DNA from: Archangium sp.
GTDB lineage: Bacteria; Myxococcota; Myxococcia; Myxococcales; Myxococcaceae
Direction of reading: 5' to 3'
DNA: 64,000 nt
NCBI GenBank assembly: GCA_030681645.1
Contig: JAUXRX010000024.1
Location: forward strand, 62,001-126,000
The notes below the pieces were generated by a model. It saw only the letters and a program-made list of their open reading frames with translations, was not told the origin of the DNA and made no database searches. Shown here piece after piece: positions 44,184 through 52,348 of this stretch. The position numbers and the translations under genes were made by a program. Each line of letters begins with the position of its first letter. Position 1 is the stretch's first letter.

Positions 44184-44747
44184 TCAGGAGGGTGGGCTTC
44201 GCCGCGCGCGAAGTTCCCTGACGATGGCTTCCTGTGCTTCGGCGTCGAGCGCCTCGTCGAAGAACGGGAAGAGCTCCGCTTCCTCCAGGGCCAGGTGGTC
44301 CTCGAAGTCGGTCTCGAGGGTCGACGCGGCGGCGGCGAGCTCCTTGTGCAGCCCGGGCTCGTTGGGCCGCTGACGCACTGCCTCGAGGGCAGAGGTGAGC
44401 GCGTCGAGCCGCACCCGGTGGGCGAAGTGCTGCGCGCGCATCTGCGCCATGGTGGCGTCGAGCGCGGCCGAGTGACCGGCGAGGCGGGGCCAGAGGCTGT
44501 CTTCCTCGTCGCGCACGTGCAGGGGCAGCGCCTCGGTGAAGTAGCGCAGGCACTGCGAGGCGGCGTCCTTCACCTCAGCCGCGGGGAGCTCGGGGCGCGC
44601 GCCCACGGTGAGGGCGAGGCGGGCGAAGCGGCGAATGCGCGTGTGACAGGCGAGCAGGAGCCCCAGGAGCGTCTCAGGGGGGTCCCCCCGGGCCACGCCG
44701 TCAGGCAGCCCCAGCTGCACCAGGTTCATCGAGACGCGCTTCTTCAT
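44184..44747 (-). CDS. Hemerythrin (HHE) domain protein
   Basis: A 187-residue protein with a four-helix HHE fold. Iron-ligand candidates in order are the His in LACHTRIRRF, LPLHVRDEEDSLW (H and E), RAQHFAHR, and DHLALEEAELFPFF (H and E). Members bind a di-iron centre for O2, NO or redox sensing or iron storage. I use the ATG at 44747; MNLVQL at 44729 is an alternative. It lies between a CBS protein and a fatty-acid hydroxylase on the same strand. Its role is unproven. Confidence 0.85.
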   Translation of the reverse strand: MKKRVSMNLVQLGLPDGVARGDPPETLLGLLLACHTRIRRFARLALTVGARPELPAAEVKDAASQCLRYFTEALPLHVRDEEDSLWPRLAGHSAALDATMAQMRAQHFAHRVRLDALTSALEAVRQRPNEPGLHKELAAAASTLETDFEDHLALEEAELFPFFDEALDAEAQEAIVRELRARRSPPS

Positions 44748-44788
44748 GAGCCCGGCGCGCAATGCAGCAACGCGGCCATCGGCCGGGG

Positions 44789-45625
44789 TCAGGCGGCGCG
44801 GGCCTCTCGGCTCGGCGCAGGGTGGGCGGCGGCCCCGATTCGTTCCTTTTTGGAACCCTGGAAGAAACACCCGAAGAGCAGCGCGAAGTAGCCCAGCTCG
44901 ATCGGCTCGGGCAGGCCCAGCTCGAAGCGCTCTTCCGGCGCGGGGCAACGGTAGGTGCCGAAGAGCAGATCGCACCACGGCGCGAGGTTGGCGAAGTTCG
45001 CCACGCGGCCCGGGTGCCGGGCGTGATGCCACGCGTGCACCTCGGGGGCGCCGAGCAGCCAGCGCAGCGGCCCCAGCGGCACCCGCACGTTCGAGTGGAT
45101 GAAGATCGACCACAGGCCGCGAAAGAGGAAGAAGGTGCCCACCACCTCGACGCTGAAGCCCAGCGCGAGCGCGGGCAGGTTGAGCACCAACTGGCTGAGC
45201 AGGCCGTCGAGCGGGTGCTCGCGGTGCGCGGCCACCCAGTCGAGGTGCTCGGCGGAGTGGTGCACGCGGTGAATGCGCCAGAGCGGCTCCCACGCATGGC
45301 AGGCGCGGTGGAACCAGTAGATGCCCAGGTCGCCCAGCGCGACGATCTCCGCCGCCTGCAGCCAGAACGGTTGCCCCGCGAAGCCCGCGCGCACGCCTGG
45401 CGGCACCCAGCCGCCCAGCGCGAAGGAGAGCGCCTCGAGCAGCCAGATCGCCAGCCCGCCCCAGAGCAGGTAGTTGCCCAGGAAGAAGGCCACGTCGAGC
45501 GCGAGGCGCGGGCGGCGCCACGGCTGGTGGGCCCGCGCGGCGAAGGCCCACTCCAGCGGCGCGAACACGAGGGCGAGCAACGAGGCCGCCACCACCGTGT
45601 CCCTCAGCGTGTGCAGCACGGTCAT
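44789..45625 (-). CDS. Sterol desaturase / fatty-acid hydroxylase family membrane enzyme
   Basis: A 278-residue integral membrane di-iron enzyme. Its histidine clusters WFHRACHAWEPLWRIHRVHH and AWHHARHPG follow the HxxxH / HxxHH pattern of this superfamily, between hydrophobic helices (FAPLEWAF, FLGNYLLWGGLAIW). Such enzymes hydroxylate or desaturate lipids using O2. The ATG at 45625 overlaps the pilin-like gene stop (TGATG), although a GTG at 45628 is also possible. It is divergent, across about 700 bases, from the acyl-ligase operon at 46358, which would make a lipid substrate; that link is speculative. Confidence 0.85.
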   Translation of the reverse strand: MTVLHTLRDTVVAASLLALVFAPLEWAFAARAHQPWRRPRLALDVAFFLGNYLLWGGLAIWLLEALSFALGGWVPPGVRAGFAGQPFWLQAAEIVALGDLGIYWFHRACHAWEPLWRIHRVHHSAEHLDWVAAHREHPLDGLLSQLVLNLPALALGFSVEVVGTFFLFRGLWSIFIHSNVRVPLGPLRWLLGAPEVHAWHHARHPGRVANFANLAPWCDLLFGTYRCPAPEERFELGLPEPIELGYFALLFGCFFQGSKKERIGAAAHPAPSREARAA

Positions 45626-46185
45626 CACCGGGCGGCGTCGTCCACGTGCTGGGTGAGCTGGCCTGACACGCTCGAGTAGCCCTCACCGTCTTTCTGGAAG
45701 CCGACCGTGATGCTCCACACGTCCAGCACGTCGTCAGAGTCGAGGTTGCCCGCGCAGCTCGCAGTCAGCTCGCACTCAGGGCAGGTGCCCTTCACCCCCA
45801 GCTTCGCCTGCAGCGCGGGCGGGAGGGCCGCGTCGAGGAGTGCGGGAACCGCGTCGGGAGACCTGGTGGTGTCGACCGGAAACGCCTCGTCACCGAGTGC
45901 GCCGGGCCCGAGCCGGTACTGATAGCGGTTGCCCTTCTCGGGGAGGAAGCCGACCTCGGCGTACTTCGGTGAAAAGCGCGCGTGCTCCTCGTAGAACGCG
46001 CGCTCGGCGGTGGCGATGGAGCGCAGGTTCGATTTGCACTCGCTCTGCCACGAGCGATCCTGGAAGCGCATGAACTTGGGCGCGGCGATGGCCACCACGC
46101 CGCCGATGCAGAGGATGATCGCCACACCCACGCCGGAGAGGACCACCGCCACGGCCTTCGTTCCCTTGCCGCGGGGCTCGCTCAT
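45625..46185 (-). CDS. Pilin-like (type IV prepilin-related) membrane protein
   Basis: A 186-residue protein with a charged N-terminus (MSEPRGKGTK), one hydrophobic helix (VAVVLSGVGVAIILCIGGVVAIAAPKFMRFQ) and the pilin-style continuation ECKSNLRSIATAERAFYEEH, as in PilA/GspG-like and secretion-associated pseudopilins. The prepilin peptidase Gly-Phe motif is not present in the standard form, so processing is uncertain. The C-terminal globular part has two close Cys pairs (CPECELTASC). A longer start at 46197 is possible. Its stop is coupled to the hydroxylase gene. Confidence 0.65.
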   Translation of the reverse strand: MSEPRGKGTKAVAVVLSGVGVAIILCIGGVVAIAAPKFMRFQDRSWQSECKSNLRSIATAERAFYEEHARFSPKYAEVGFLPEKGNRYQYRLGPGALGDEAFPVDTTRSPDAVPALLDAALPPALQAKLGVKGTCPECELTASCAGNLDSDDVLDVWSITVGFQKDGEGYSSVSGQLTQHVDDAAR

Positions 46186-46357
46186 CGTCGAGACCATAGC
46201 CGGTCGGTTGCCGGGCACCTCGCTTGCAGCGTGGCGGCGCCGTGCAGCTCCTGCGTCCACCGCCGCGCCAGTTCGCGTGCGGCATCAACTGCGAAGCGGA
46301 AAGACCTGACGGTGGTCAAGGCAGTCCATCGGCGCCGTGTGCTGAGGGGCTGGGGCG

Positions 46358-48073
46358 ATGATCTCCCCGAGCGACGAGCAGGCCTGGCTGCGTGGGCCCC
46401 CGCTTCCGGGGGGCGTGGCCTCGTCGTTGTGGGCCGAGCTGCTCGACGGCGACCCCAGCCAGCCCTGGCTCGTGTTTCACACCGGAACGGTGCGAACCAC
46501 CTTGAGCCGCGCCGACGTGGCAGCGCGCGCGCTCGGCTGGGCCGCGGCGCTCCGGCAGGCGTGCCCCGGCCTGCAGCGGGTGGGGGTGCTGCTGCCGAAC
46601 GGGCCTGACTTCGTGGCGGCCTTCTTCGCGGCCCAGGCCCTGGGCGCGGTGGCGGTGCCGTTGCCCTGGCCCGTGGTCGACGGCGCGCCGGACAAGCTGA
46701 TCGAATCGCTGCGGCCGGTGCTCGGTCGTGCCCGGCTCGACGTGCTGGCCACCACGCCGGGGTGCGCGGCGGTCGATTGGGGAACCCCGGTCGTCACCGA
46801 AGGATCAGCGAAGCCGTTCGTCCCGGGCGAAGTCGAGGGACCCCTCGCCTTCATGCAGTTCACCTCGGGCTCGACGGGCGATCCGCGTGGGGCGGTCATC
46901 TCTCAGCGGGCCGCGCTCGGCTCGGCTCGCGCGATGGCGAGCGCGCTGGGCCTCGGCCCTTCCGACGTGGGTGTGTCGTGGCTCCCCTTCTTCCACGACA
47001 TGGGGCTGGTCGGGGTGCTGCTCACCTCGCTGGTGGCGCGCTTCCCCGTGCACGTGCTGCGGCCGGGCGACTTCCTGATGCGCCCGCGCCGCTGGCTCGA
47101 CCTCGTGTCGAGCGAGCGCGCCACGCTCACCGTGGGGCCGAACTTCGCCTGGGAGCTGCTGGTGCGGCGCGTCGCTGCCGACGGCCTCGACCTCTCGTCG
47201 CTGCGCTGCGCGCTCAACGGCAGCGAGCCGATTCACCGCACCACCCTCGACGGCTTCACCACGAAGTTCGCGCCCGCCGGCTTCAAGGCCGACGCGTTCC
47301 TCTCGGTGTACGGGCTGGCAGAGGCGACGCTCGGCGTGGCGTTCTCCCGGCCCGGCGCGCCGAAGCCCGACCTCGACGTCGCCGGCCGCCCCGTGCCATG
47401 CGTGGGCGCGGTGTTGCCGGGCATCGAGCTGTGCGTCGCCGACGCCGATGGCCGGGTGAAGCGCCCGGGAGAAGAAGGCGAGCTGTGCGTCCGCGGCCCC
47501 ACGGTGATGTCCGGCTACTTCGAGCACGCCGACGCGACCGCCGCGACGATGCGCGGTGACTGGCTGCGCACCGGCGACCTGGGCGTGGTGCGCGGCGGCA
47601 CCGTCTACGTGACCGGCCGCGAGAAGGAGCTGGTGATCCAGGCGGGGCGCAAGTTCCACCCGTACGACATCGAGCGCGTGGTGGCCGCCATGGTGGAGGC
47701 CACGCCCAACGGCGTCGCCGCGGTCTCGCGCCCCGACGCCGCGCAGGGCAGCGAGGGCCTGGTGGTGGTGATCGAGCTGCGGCGGGTGTCGGGCGCGATC
47801 GACCCGATGTTGATCAAGGGCGAGCTGCTGCGCGTGCTCGGCGTGCGCGCCGACGTGATCGAGTTCGTCCCCGCGGGCACCCTGCCCCGCACCACCAGCG
47901 GCAAGGTCAAGCGCAAGGCCATCTCGACCGGTGTCTCCAGTGTCTCCCTCTCCCCCCTGAGCGGAGCCGGTTCGCCTGGAGCGGATCAGAAGGCGCGCCA
48001 GGGCGAAGCGCCCCCGGAGGCGGGGGCGCCTCGAGGGGAAGACAGGCTCGGGGAGAGGCCCGCGCAACCATGA
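46358..48073 (+). CDS. Fatty-acyl-AMP ligase (FAAL-like), first gene of the acyl-ACP operon
   Basis: A 571-residue adenylating enzyme that would activate a fatty acid as acyl-AMP and load it on the ACP encoded two genes downstream. The A3 motif is MQFTSGSTGDPRGAVIS; FAAL-type blocks are SWLPFFHDMGLVGVLLTSL and VYGLAEATLGVAFSRPG; the A7-A10 region has LRTGDLGVV and TTSGKVKRKA with the catalytic Lys. Two repeats are translated in it: residues near 150-160 (KPFVPGEVEG), just before A3, and the C-terminal tail after GKVKRKA (SPLSGAGSPGADQKARQG and beyond). The ATG at 46358 is the first in-frame start after GGGGCG. Its stop overlaps the next ATG. Confidence 0.88.
   Translation: MISPSDEQAWLRGPPLPGGVASSLWAELLDGDPSQPWLVFHTGTVRTTLSRADVAARALGWAAALRQACPGLQRVGVLLPNGPDFVAAFFAAQALGAVAVPLPWPVVDGAPDKLIESLRPVLGRARLDVLATTPGCAAVDWGTPVVTEGSAKPFVPGEVEGPLAFMQFTSGSTGDPRGAVISQRAALGSARAMASALGLGPSDVGVSWLPFFHDMGLVGVLLTSLVARFPVHVLRPGDFLMRPRRWLDLVSSERATLTVGPNFAWELLVRRVAADGLDLSSLRCALNGSEPIHRTTLDGFTTKFAPAGFKADAFLSVYGLAEATLGVAFSRPGAPKPDLDVAGRPVPCVGAVLPGIELCVADADGRVKRPGEEGELCVRGPTVMSGYFEHADATAATMRGDWLRTGDLGVVRGGTVYVTGREKELVIQAGRKFHPYDIERVVAAMVEATPNGVAAVSRPDAAQGSEGLVVVIELRRVSGAIDPMLIKGELLRVLGVRADVIEFVPAGTLPRTTSGKVKRKAISTGVSSVSLSPLSGAGSPGADQKARQGEAPPEAGAPRGEDRLGERPAQP
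47945..48058. repeat. Interspersed repeat, family A, at the 3' end of the acyl ligase gene
   Basis: CTCCCTCTCCCCCCTGAGCG opens the element and GGCTCGGGGAGAGGCC closes it. Inside, AGCGCCCCCG-gagg-CGGGGGCGCC forms a very strong hairpin. Both ends are in frame, so the repeat supplies about 35 extra C-terminal residues beyond the normal end of the ligase fold. Confidence 0.65.
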
Positions 48074-49068
48074 GCGAGATCCTCGTCCTCGGCGCCGGCG
48101 GCTTCCTCGGCCTCAACACCGTGCGCGCGTTCCTCGACGCGGGCATCAAGCCCCGCTGCGGCCGCCGTACGCGCGGCAACGTGCTGGGGCTGCGCGGCCT
48201 GGGCACGCAACTCGTCGTCACCGAATTCAACCAGCCCCTCAGCCTGCGCGAGGCGTTCCGCGGCGTCGACGTGGTGGTGCACGCCGCCGCGCACTACCCG
48301 CGCTTCTCCCTCGAACCCGCAGAGACGATCGCCCGCGGTCTGTCCGAGCTCGACGCGGTGATCGAGGCCGCGGTGGCTTCGGGGGTGCGCCGGCTCGTCT
48401 TCGTCTCGAGCACCGCGACCGTGGCACCGAGGGACGCCGCGCCGTCGAACGAAGACGACGTGTTCTCGAGCTGCCCCGACTGGGGCACGTACCACGCGCT
48501 CAAATGGAACCTCGAGCATCGGTTGCGCGACGAGGGCCGGCTCGAGGTGAGCATCGCCTGCCCCGCGGCCTGCCTGGGCCCCTTCGACTGGAAGGTGGGC
48601 ACGTCCGCGCTCCTGCTCGCGACCGCGCGGGGCGCTCCGCCTCCGCACCCGGTGGGCCGCATCACCACCGTCGACGCGCGCGACGTCGGCGACGCGCTGG
48701 TGAAGCTCGCCACCATGGACGAACCGCCCGGGCGGCTCATCCTCGCGAACGAGACGTCTGACGCGCACGAGCTGCTGGTGAGGCTCGCCGAACGCTATGG
48801 CTCGGCCCAGCCTCCGCCCGCGCTCGAGGCCGAAGCGGCCCGCCTGCTCGCCGACGCCCAGGAGAGCGAAGCCGCGCGCGCAGGTGGCCGCGCCGCGCTC
48901 GCTCGCGAGCTGGTCGACCTCATCGTGCACTCGCCCAGGCTCGACGCCTCGCGATCCCGGAACCTCGGCCTGTCGTACCGGCCGCTGTCCGACACCCTCG
49001 ACGCATGGGACTCGTGGGCCCTGCGCATGGGTCTCCTCCAACGCCCACGACCGGAGAAGTCCGCATGA
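48070..49068 (+). CDS. NAD-dependent epimerase/dehydratase-type reductase (extended SDR)
   Basis: A 332-residue Rossmann-fold enzyme. VLGAGGFLGLNTVRAF is the nucleotide loop, VVHAAAHYPRF the NNAG-like segment, VFVSSTATV the active-site Ser strand and TYHALKWNLE the YxxxK catalytic pair. The closest relatives I recall are dihydroflavonol-4-reductase-like and hydroxysteroid-dehydrogenase-like enzymes. In this operon it would reduce or dehydrate an acyl-ACP or acyl-CoA intermediate. It is coupled to both neighbours by ATGA overlaps. Confidence 0.85.
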   Translation: MSEILVLGAGGFLGLNTVRAFLDAGIKPRCGRRTRGNVLGLRGLGTQLVVTEFNQPLSLREAFRGVDVVVHAAAHYPRFSLEPAETIARGLSELDAVIEAAVASGVRRLVFVSSTATVAPRDAAPSNEDDVFSSCPDWGTYHALKWNLEHRLRDEGRLEVSIACPAACLGPFDWKVGTSALLLATARGAPPPHPVGRITTVDARDVGDALVKLATMDEPPGRLILANETSDAHELLVRLAERYGSAQPPPALEAEAARLLADAQESEAARAGGRAALARELVDLIVHSPRLDASRSRNLGLSYRPLSDTLDAWDSWALRMGLLQRPRPEKSA

Positions 49069-49331
49069 CCGACGACGTCCTCAAGCAGCGCATCTTCTCG
49101 ATGATGGCCCAGCTCTCCGTGGTGAGGGCTCCCGACATCCGCCTCGAGCACCGGCTGCGTGAGGACCTCGGCCTCGACTCGGTGTGCTCGATGGAGCTGC
49201 TCTCGATGCTCGCAGAGGAGCTCGACCTCGACGTGCCGATGGAAGAGGCGGCCCAGGTCACCACCGTCGCCGCCACCATCGACATGGCGAAGCGGCACCT
49301 GGCTCTCAAGCAGGTCGCGGCGGCGTCGTGA
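49065..49331 (+). CDS. Stand-alone acyl carrier protein
   Basis: An 88-residue carrier protein with the phosphopantetheine attachment Ser39 in LREDLGLDSVCSMELL, flanked by the four-helix ACP pattern and an acidic helix II (MLAEELDLDVPMEEA). It starts at the ATG overlapping the reductase stop and ends overlapping the acyl-CoA dehydrogenase-like GTG. It would hold the acyl chain supplied by the FAAL while the following enzymes act. Confidence 0.92.
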   Translation: MTDDVLKQRIFSMMAQLSVVRAPDIRLEHRLREDLGLDSVCSMELLSMLAEELDLDVPMEEAAQVTTVAATIDMAKRHLALKQVAAAS

Positions 49332-50887
49332 GTTTGCCCTCTCCCCGACCCTCTCCCCCTCATACTGGGTCACTTCGCCTCGGCGCATCTTCCGCTCCGC
49401 TTCAGCTGCGCTCGCCCAGCGTTCCGCTGGATCGGCTCCGCTCCGGGGGAGAGGGAGATGCGTTTGCGAACACCGTTCGCGACTTCGCGAAGCGCAACCT
49501 GCGCTCGCTGGAGATCGATCGCGAGCACACCATTCCCCCCGCGATCCTGAGCGGCCTGGCGGAGCTGGGGCTCTTCGGGGTCACCCTGCCCACCGAGTGG
49601 GGCGGCGCGGGGCTGTCGGCGCTCGACGCCACCCGCGTCGTCACCGCGCTCGCCGAAGCCGATCGTTCGGTCGCCACCACCGTGGGCCTCCACCTCGGCC
49701 TGGGCACCCGCGGGCTCGTCGCCTGGGGCACCCGCGCGCAGCAGGAAAAATGGCTGCCGCGGCTCGCCGCCGGTGAGGCCATCGCCGCCTTCGCCACCAC
49801 CGAGCCCGAGGCGGGCAGCGATCTCTCGGCGCTCAAGAGCGTCGCCGCCGCCGGCCCCGACGGGGCGCTGCGGCTCTCGGGCACCAAGCTCTACGTCACC
49901 AACGGCAGCTTCGCCTCGGTGCTCACCGTCACCGCGTCCACGCCCGGTCTCGGCGGCGCGGCGCGCGGCACCAGCCTGCTGCTCATCGACCCGAAGACGA
50001 AGGGCGTGCTGCGCCAACCCGAAGAGCGGAAGCTGGGGCTGCGCGGCTCTTCCACCACCGCCTTCATCTTCGACGACGTGCAGCTCCCGCCCGGCGCGGT
50101 GCTGGGTGAACCCGGCCAGGGCGCCGCCCAGCTCGCCCACGTGCTCTCCTGGGGCCGGATGCTGCTCAGCGCGGGCTGCGTGGGCACCGCGCACGCTGCG
50201 TTGCGGGCCGCGCTCGATCACGTGCACCACCGCCGCCAGTTCCACCGCGCGCTGGTGCAGCAGGAAGTGGTGCAACACCAGCTCGCCCGCGCCAGCGCGA
50301 TCGCCTTCGGCATGTCGGCGCTGGTGGAGACCGCCGCCAGCGCCGAGCAGGACTGGGACCTGCTCTCGCGCCTCACCACCAGCTCCAAGGTGTTCTGCAG
50401 CGAGGCAGCGTTCGAGTTGGCCGATCTCGCCATCCAGCTCCACGGCGGCAGCGGCTACATCGAAGACACCGGCATGGCGGTGTTGATGCGCGACGCGCGC
50501 GTCACCCGCATCTTCGAGGGCGCCAACGACGTGCTCCTTACGCACGCGGGGTTGATGGAGCTCACCCAGCCGGCCACGCCGCCCACCGATGAAGCGCTCG
50601 CGCCGCTCTGGCGCGCCGTGGCCGCCCGCCGCGACGCCATGAAGGGCGACTCGAAGGGCCTCAGCGTGCGCGCGCTCAACCGCAAGGCCGAGCAGCACGC
50701 GCTGGGCAAGGCGGTGGTCTGGCGCGACGCCGCCACTTCCGCCACCACGCTGGCCCGCACGCCCCTGGAGCACGCCGCCGCCGCGGTGCTCCGCGAAGAG
50801 GCGCTCACCCTGGCCGCCGCCCACCCCCTGCCCGCAGGGCCCACCGCCGTACTCGTTCAATCGCTCCTGGAGGGCGTGCTTCCGTGA
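49328..50887 (+). CDS. Acyl-CoA dehydrogenase-like flavoenzyme acting on acyl-ACP (inferred)
   Basis: A 519-residue flavin enzyme. The N-domain has TLPTEWGGAGLS, the middle FATTEPEAGSDLSALK and KLYVTNGSFA, the C-domain HHRRQFHRALVQQEVVQHQLA and QLHGGSGYIEDTGMAVLMRDARVTRIFEGANDV; the catalytic Glu is that in IFEGAND, as in MCAD's YEGT motif. A C-terminal extension of about 110 residues follows. It introduces an alpha-beta double bond. The GTG at 49328 overlaps the ACP stop (GTGA), and the first ~45 codons (SLPSPRPSPPHTGS to SGGEGD) come from an interspersed repeat, giving an unusual N-terminus. Confidence 0.88.
   Translation: MSLPSPRPSPPHTGSLRLGASSAPLQLRSPSVPLDRLRSGGEGDAFANTVRDFAKRNLRSLEIDREHTIPPAILSGLAELGLFGVTLPTEWGGAGLSALDATRVVTALAEADRSVATTVGLHLGLGTRGLVAWGTRAQQEKWLPRLAAGEAIAAFATTEPEAGSDLSALKSVAAAGPDGALRLSGTKLYVTNGSFASVLTVTASTPGLGGAARGTSLLLIDPKTKGVLRQPEERKLGLRGSSTTAFIFDDVQLPPGAVLGEPGQGAAQLAHVLSWGRMLLSAGCVGTAHAALRAALDHVHHRRQFHRALVQQEVVQHQLARASAIAFGMSALVETAASAEQDWDLLSRLTTSSKVFCSEAAFELADLAIQLHGGSGYIEDTGMAVLMRDARVTRIFEGANDVLLTHAGLMELTQPATPPTDEALAPLWRAVAARRDAMKGDSKGLSVRALNRKAEQHALGKAVVWRDAATSATTLARTPLEHAAAAVLREEALTLAAAHPLPAGPTAVLVQSLLEGVLP
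49333..49464. repeat. Interspersed repeats (family A arms with a family C core) inside the dehydrogenase 5' end
   Basis: TGCCCTCTCCCCGACCCTCT opens the element and CGGGGGAGAGGGA closes it (family A arms). Between them lies a core with GGGTCACTTCGCCTCGGCGC and CCAGCGTTCCGCTGGATCGG, matching the array at 59220-59290. So one repeat is nested in the other and the whole is translated. Confidence 0.7.
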
Positions 50888-52173
50888 AGATTCTCTTCGT
50901 CTACCCCCGCTTTCAACGCCACGCCGAGGCCCACCCCGAGCTCAAGAAGTGGGTGCCCATGAACGAGTACCTGGGCTCTCCGTCGCTGGGCATCGCCGCC
51001 ATGGCGGCCGTCACGCCCGACGACATTCAGATCGAGTTCCGCGACGACCGGCTCTCGCCTGCCGACCGCGCGACCGACGCCGACGTGGTGGCCTTCAGCT
51101 TCTTCACCCCCGCGGCGACGCGCGCCATCGAGCTGGCCGCGTTCTTCCGCGCGCAGGGCAAGAAGACCATCGCCGGCGGCATCTTCCCCACCATGATGCC
51201 CGAGCTGTGCGAGCAGCACTTCGACGCGGTGGTGGTGGGTGAAGGCGAGCCCATCTGGGCGACGGTGCTCTCCGACCTCAAGAACAGGTCGCTCAAGCGC
51301 CGCTACAAGGCGCCCGAGATCCCCGACATCACGAAGCTCCCGCAGCCGCGCGTCGAGCTCTACCTCGCCAAGGAAGCGGGCGACTTCAAGCCCGACGACT
51401 ACCCGGTGCAGCTCTCGCGCGGCTGCCCGATGTCGTGCGTGGCCTGCGTGCTGCCCACCTCGATGACCAAGTCGCTGCGGCACTTCTCGATCGACCACGT
51501 GGTGGGCCAGCTGGAGCAGCTCAACAAGCACGGCAAGCGCGCCTGCCTCACCGAGGACACCAGCTGGTTCCCCGGCGCCAACGCCAAGCAGCTGCGCCTG
51601 CTGTTCGAGCGCATCGTCTCGCACGGGGCGCCGGCGACCATCAGCTACATCGGCATCTCGATGCCGCTGATCATCACCTCGACGCCCGACATGCTGAAGC
51701 TCGCCAAGCGCGCGGGCGTCGACATGTTCTACCTGGTGGGCGGCTTCGACCCGATCACCAAGGGCGCCTTCACCGGGAAGGACCCGAAGAACCTCGCGCG
51801 CGCCTACGAGGCCATCAAGAAGAGCCTGGATGCGGGCATCGAGCCGTACACCTCGTTCCTGCTGGGCAACGAAGACGACGACGAGGGCACGGTCGACCGC
51901 ATGCTCGAGTTCGCGGCGAAGAGCGGCATCACCAAGGCCGAGTTCGCCATCTTCACGCCCTACCCCGGCACGCCCGCGTGGATCCGCCTGGAGAAGGAAG
52001 GGCGGATCATCGACCGCGACTGGGGCCACTACAACGACGCCAACTGCGTGTTCGAGCCGAAGCTGATGTCGGCGAAGCAGGTGACCGAGGGCTACCTGCG
52101 GCTGTGGCGCGACTTCTATGCGGGCAAGGACTTCTCGGACAAGTGCGTGGCCGAGCGCACCATTCAGTTCTGA
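50884..52173 (+). CDS. B12-binding-type radical SAM enzyme
   Basis: A 429-residue enzyme. Residues 1-125 form a cobalamin-binding-like Rossmann domain (KILFVYPRF, VVAFSFFTPAA, TIAGGIFPTMMP, VVVGEGEPIW). Residues 175-400 carry the radical SAM core with RGCPMSCVAC (Cys181, Cys185, Cys188), FYLVGGFDPITKG and YPGTPAW. The GTG start overlaps the preceding stop (GTGA). Relatives methylate or rearrange unactivated carbons; here the acyl chain on the neighbouring ACP is the obvious candidate substrate, but that is inference. The cobalamin-ligand His could not be identified. Confidence 0.85.
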   Translation: MKILFVYPRFQRHAEAHPELKKWVPMNEYLGSPSLGIAAMAAVTPDDIQIEFRDDRLSPADRATDADVVAFSFFTPAATRAIELAAFFRAQGKKTIAGGIFPTMMPELCEQHFDAVVVGEGEPIWATVLSDLKNRSLKRRYKAPEIPDITKLPQPRVELYLAKEAGDFKPDDYPVQLSRGCPMSCVACVLPTSMTKSLRHFSIDHVVGQLEQLNKHGKRACLTEDTSWFPGANAKQLRLLFERIVSHGAPATISYIGISMPLIITSTPDMLKLAKRAGVDMFYLVGGFDPITKGAFTGKDPKNLARAYEAIKKSLDAGIEPYTSFLLGNEDDDEGTVDRMLEFAAKSGITKAEFAIFTPYPGTPAWIRLEKEGRIIDRDWGHYNDANCVFEPKLMSAKQVTEGYLRLWRDFYAGKDFSDKCVAERTIQF

Positions 52174-52207
52174 GGGCGGCTGAGGAACTCGTCGCGCGCC
52201 CCCTGGG

Positions 52208-52332
52208 TGAACCACCGCGGGGTGCTCGAGGCGCCGCTCGACCGAGATGGCGTCGAAGCGCTCGCGCACCTCGGGCGCGCGGCCGAGCACCTCGACGCGG
52301 TACTGCACCCTCAGTTCCCAGTGGTCTTGCAC
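52208..52332 (-). pseudogene. Possible remnant of a coding frame on the minus strand
   Basis: From a GTG at 52332 the minus strand reads VQDHWELRVQYRVEVLG and RAPEVRERFDAISVERRLEH with nearly every codon ending in G or C. The peptide composition is sensible, unlike most shadows here. It then runs into the 3' end of the radical SAM gene without a stop and has no family match. It could be the truncated start of a lost gene. The 175-base spacer 52174-52348 holds nothing else that I can see, apart from the upstream part of the PAP2 gene. Confidence 0.25.
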
Positions 52333-52348
52333 AGCGGTCTCGGGTTCA

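Noticed and set aside
49184..49327. Upstream extension of the acyl-CoA dehydrogenase frame
   Set aside because: It lies inside the ACP gene, which has clear ACP motifs; the GTG at 49328 with a GTGA overlap is the better start.
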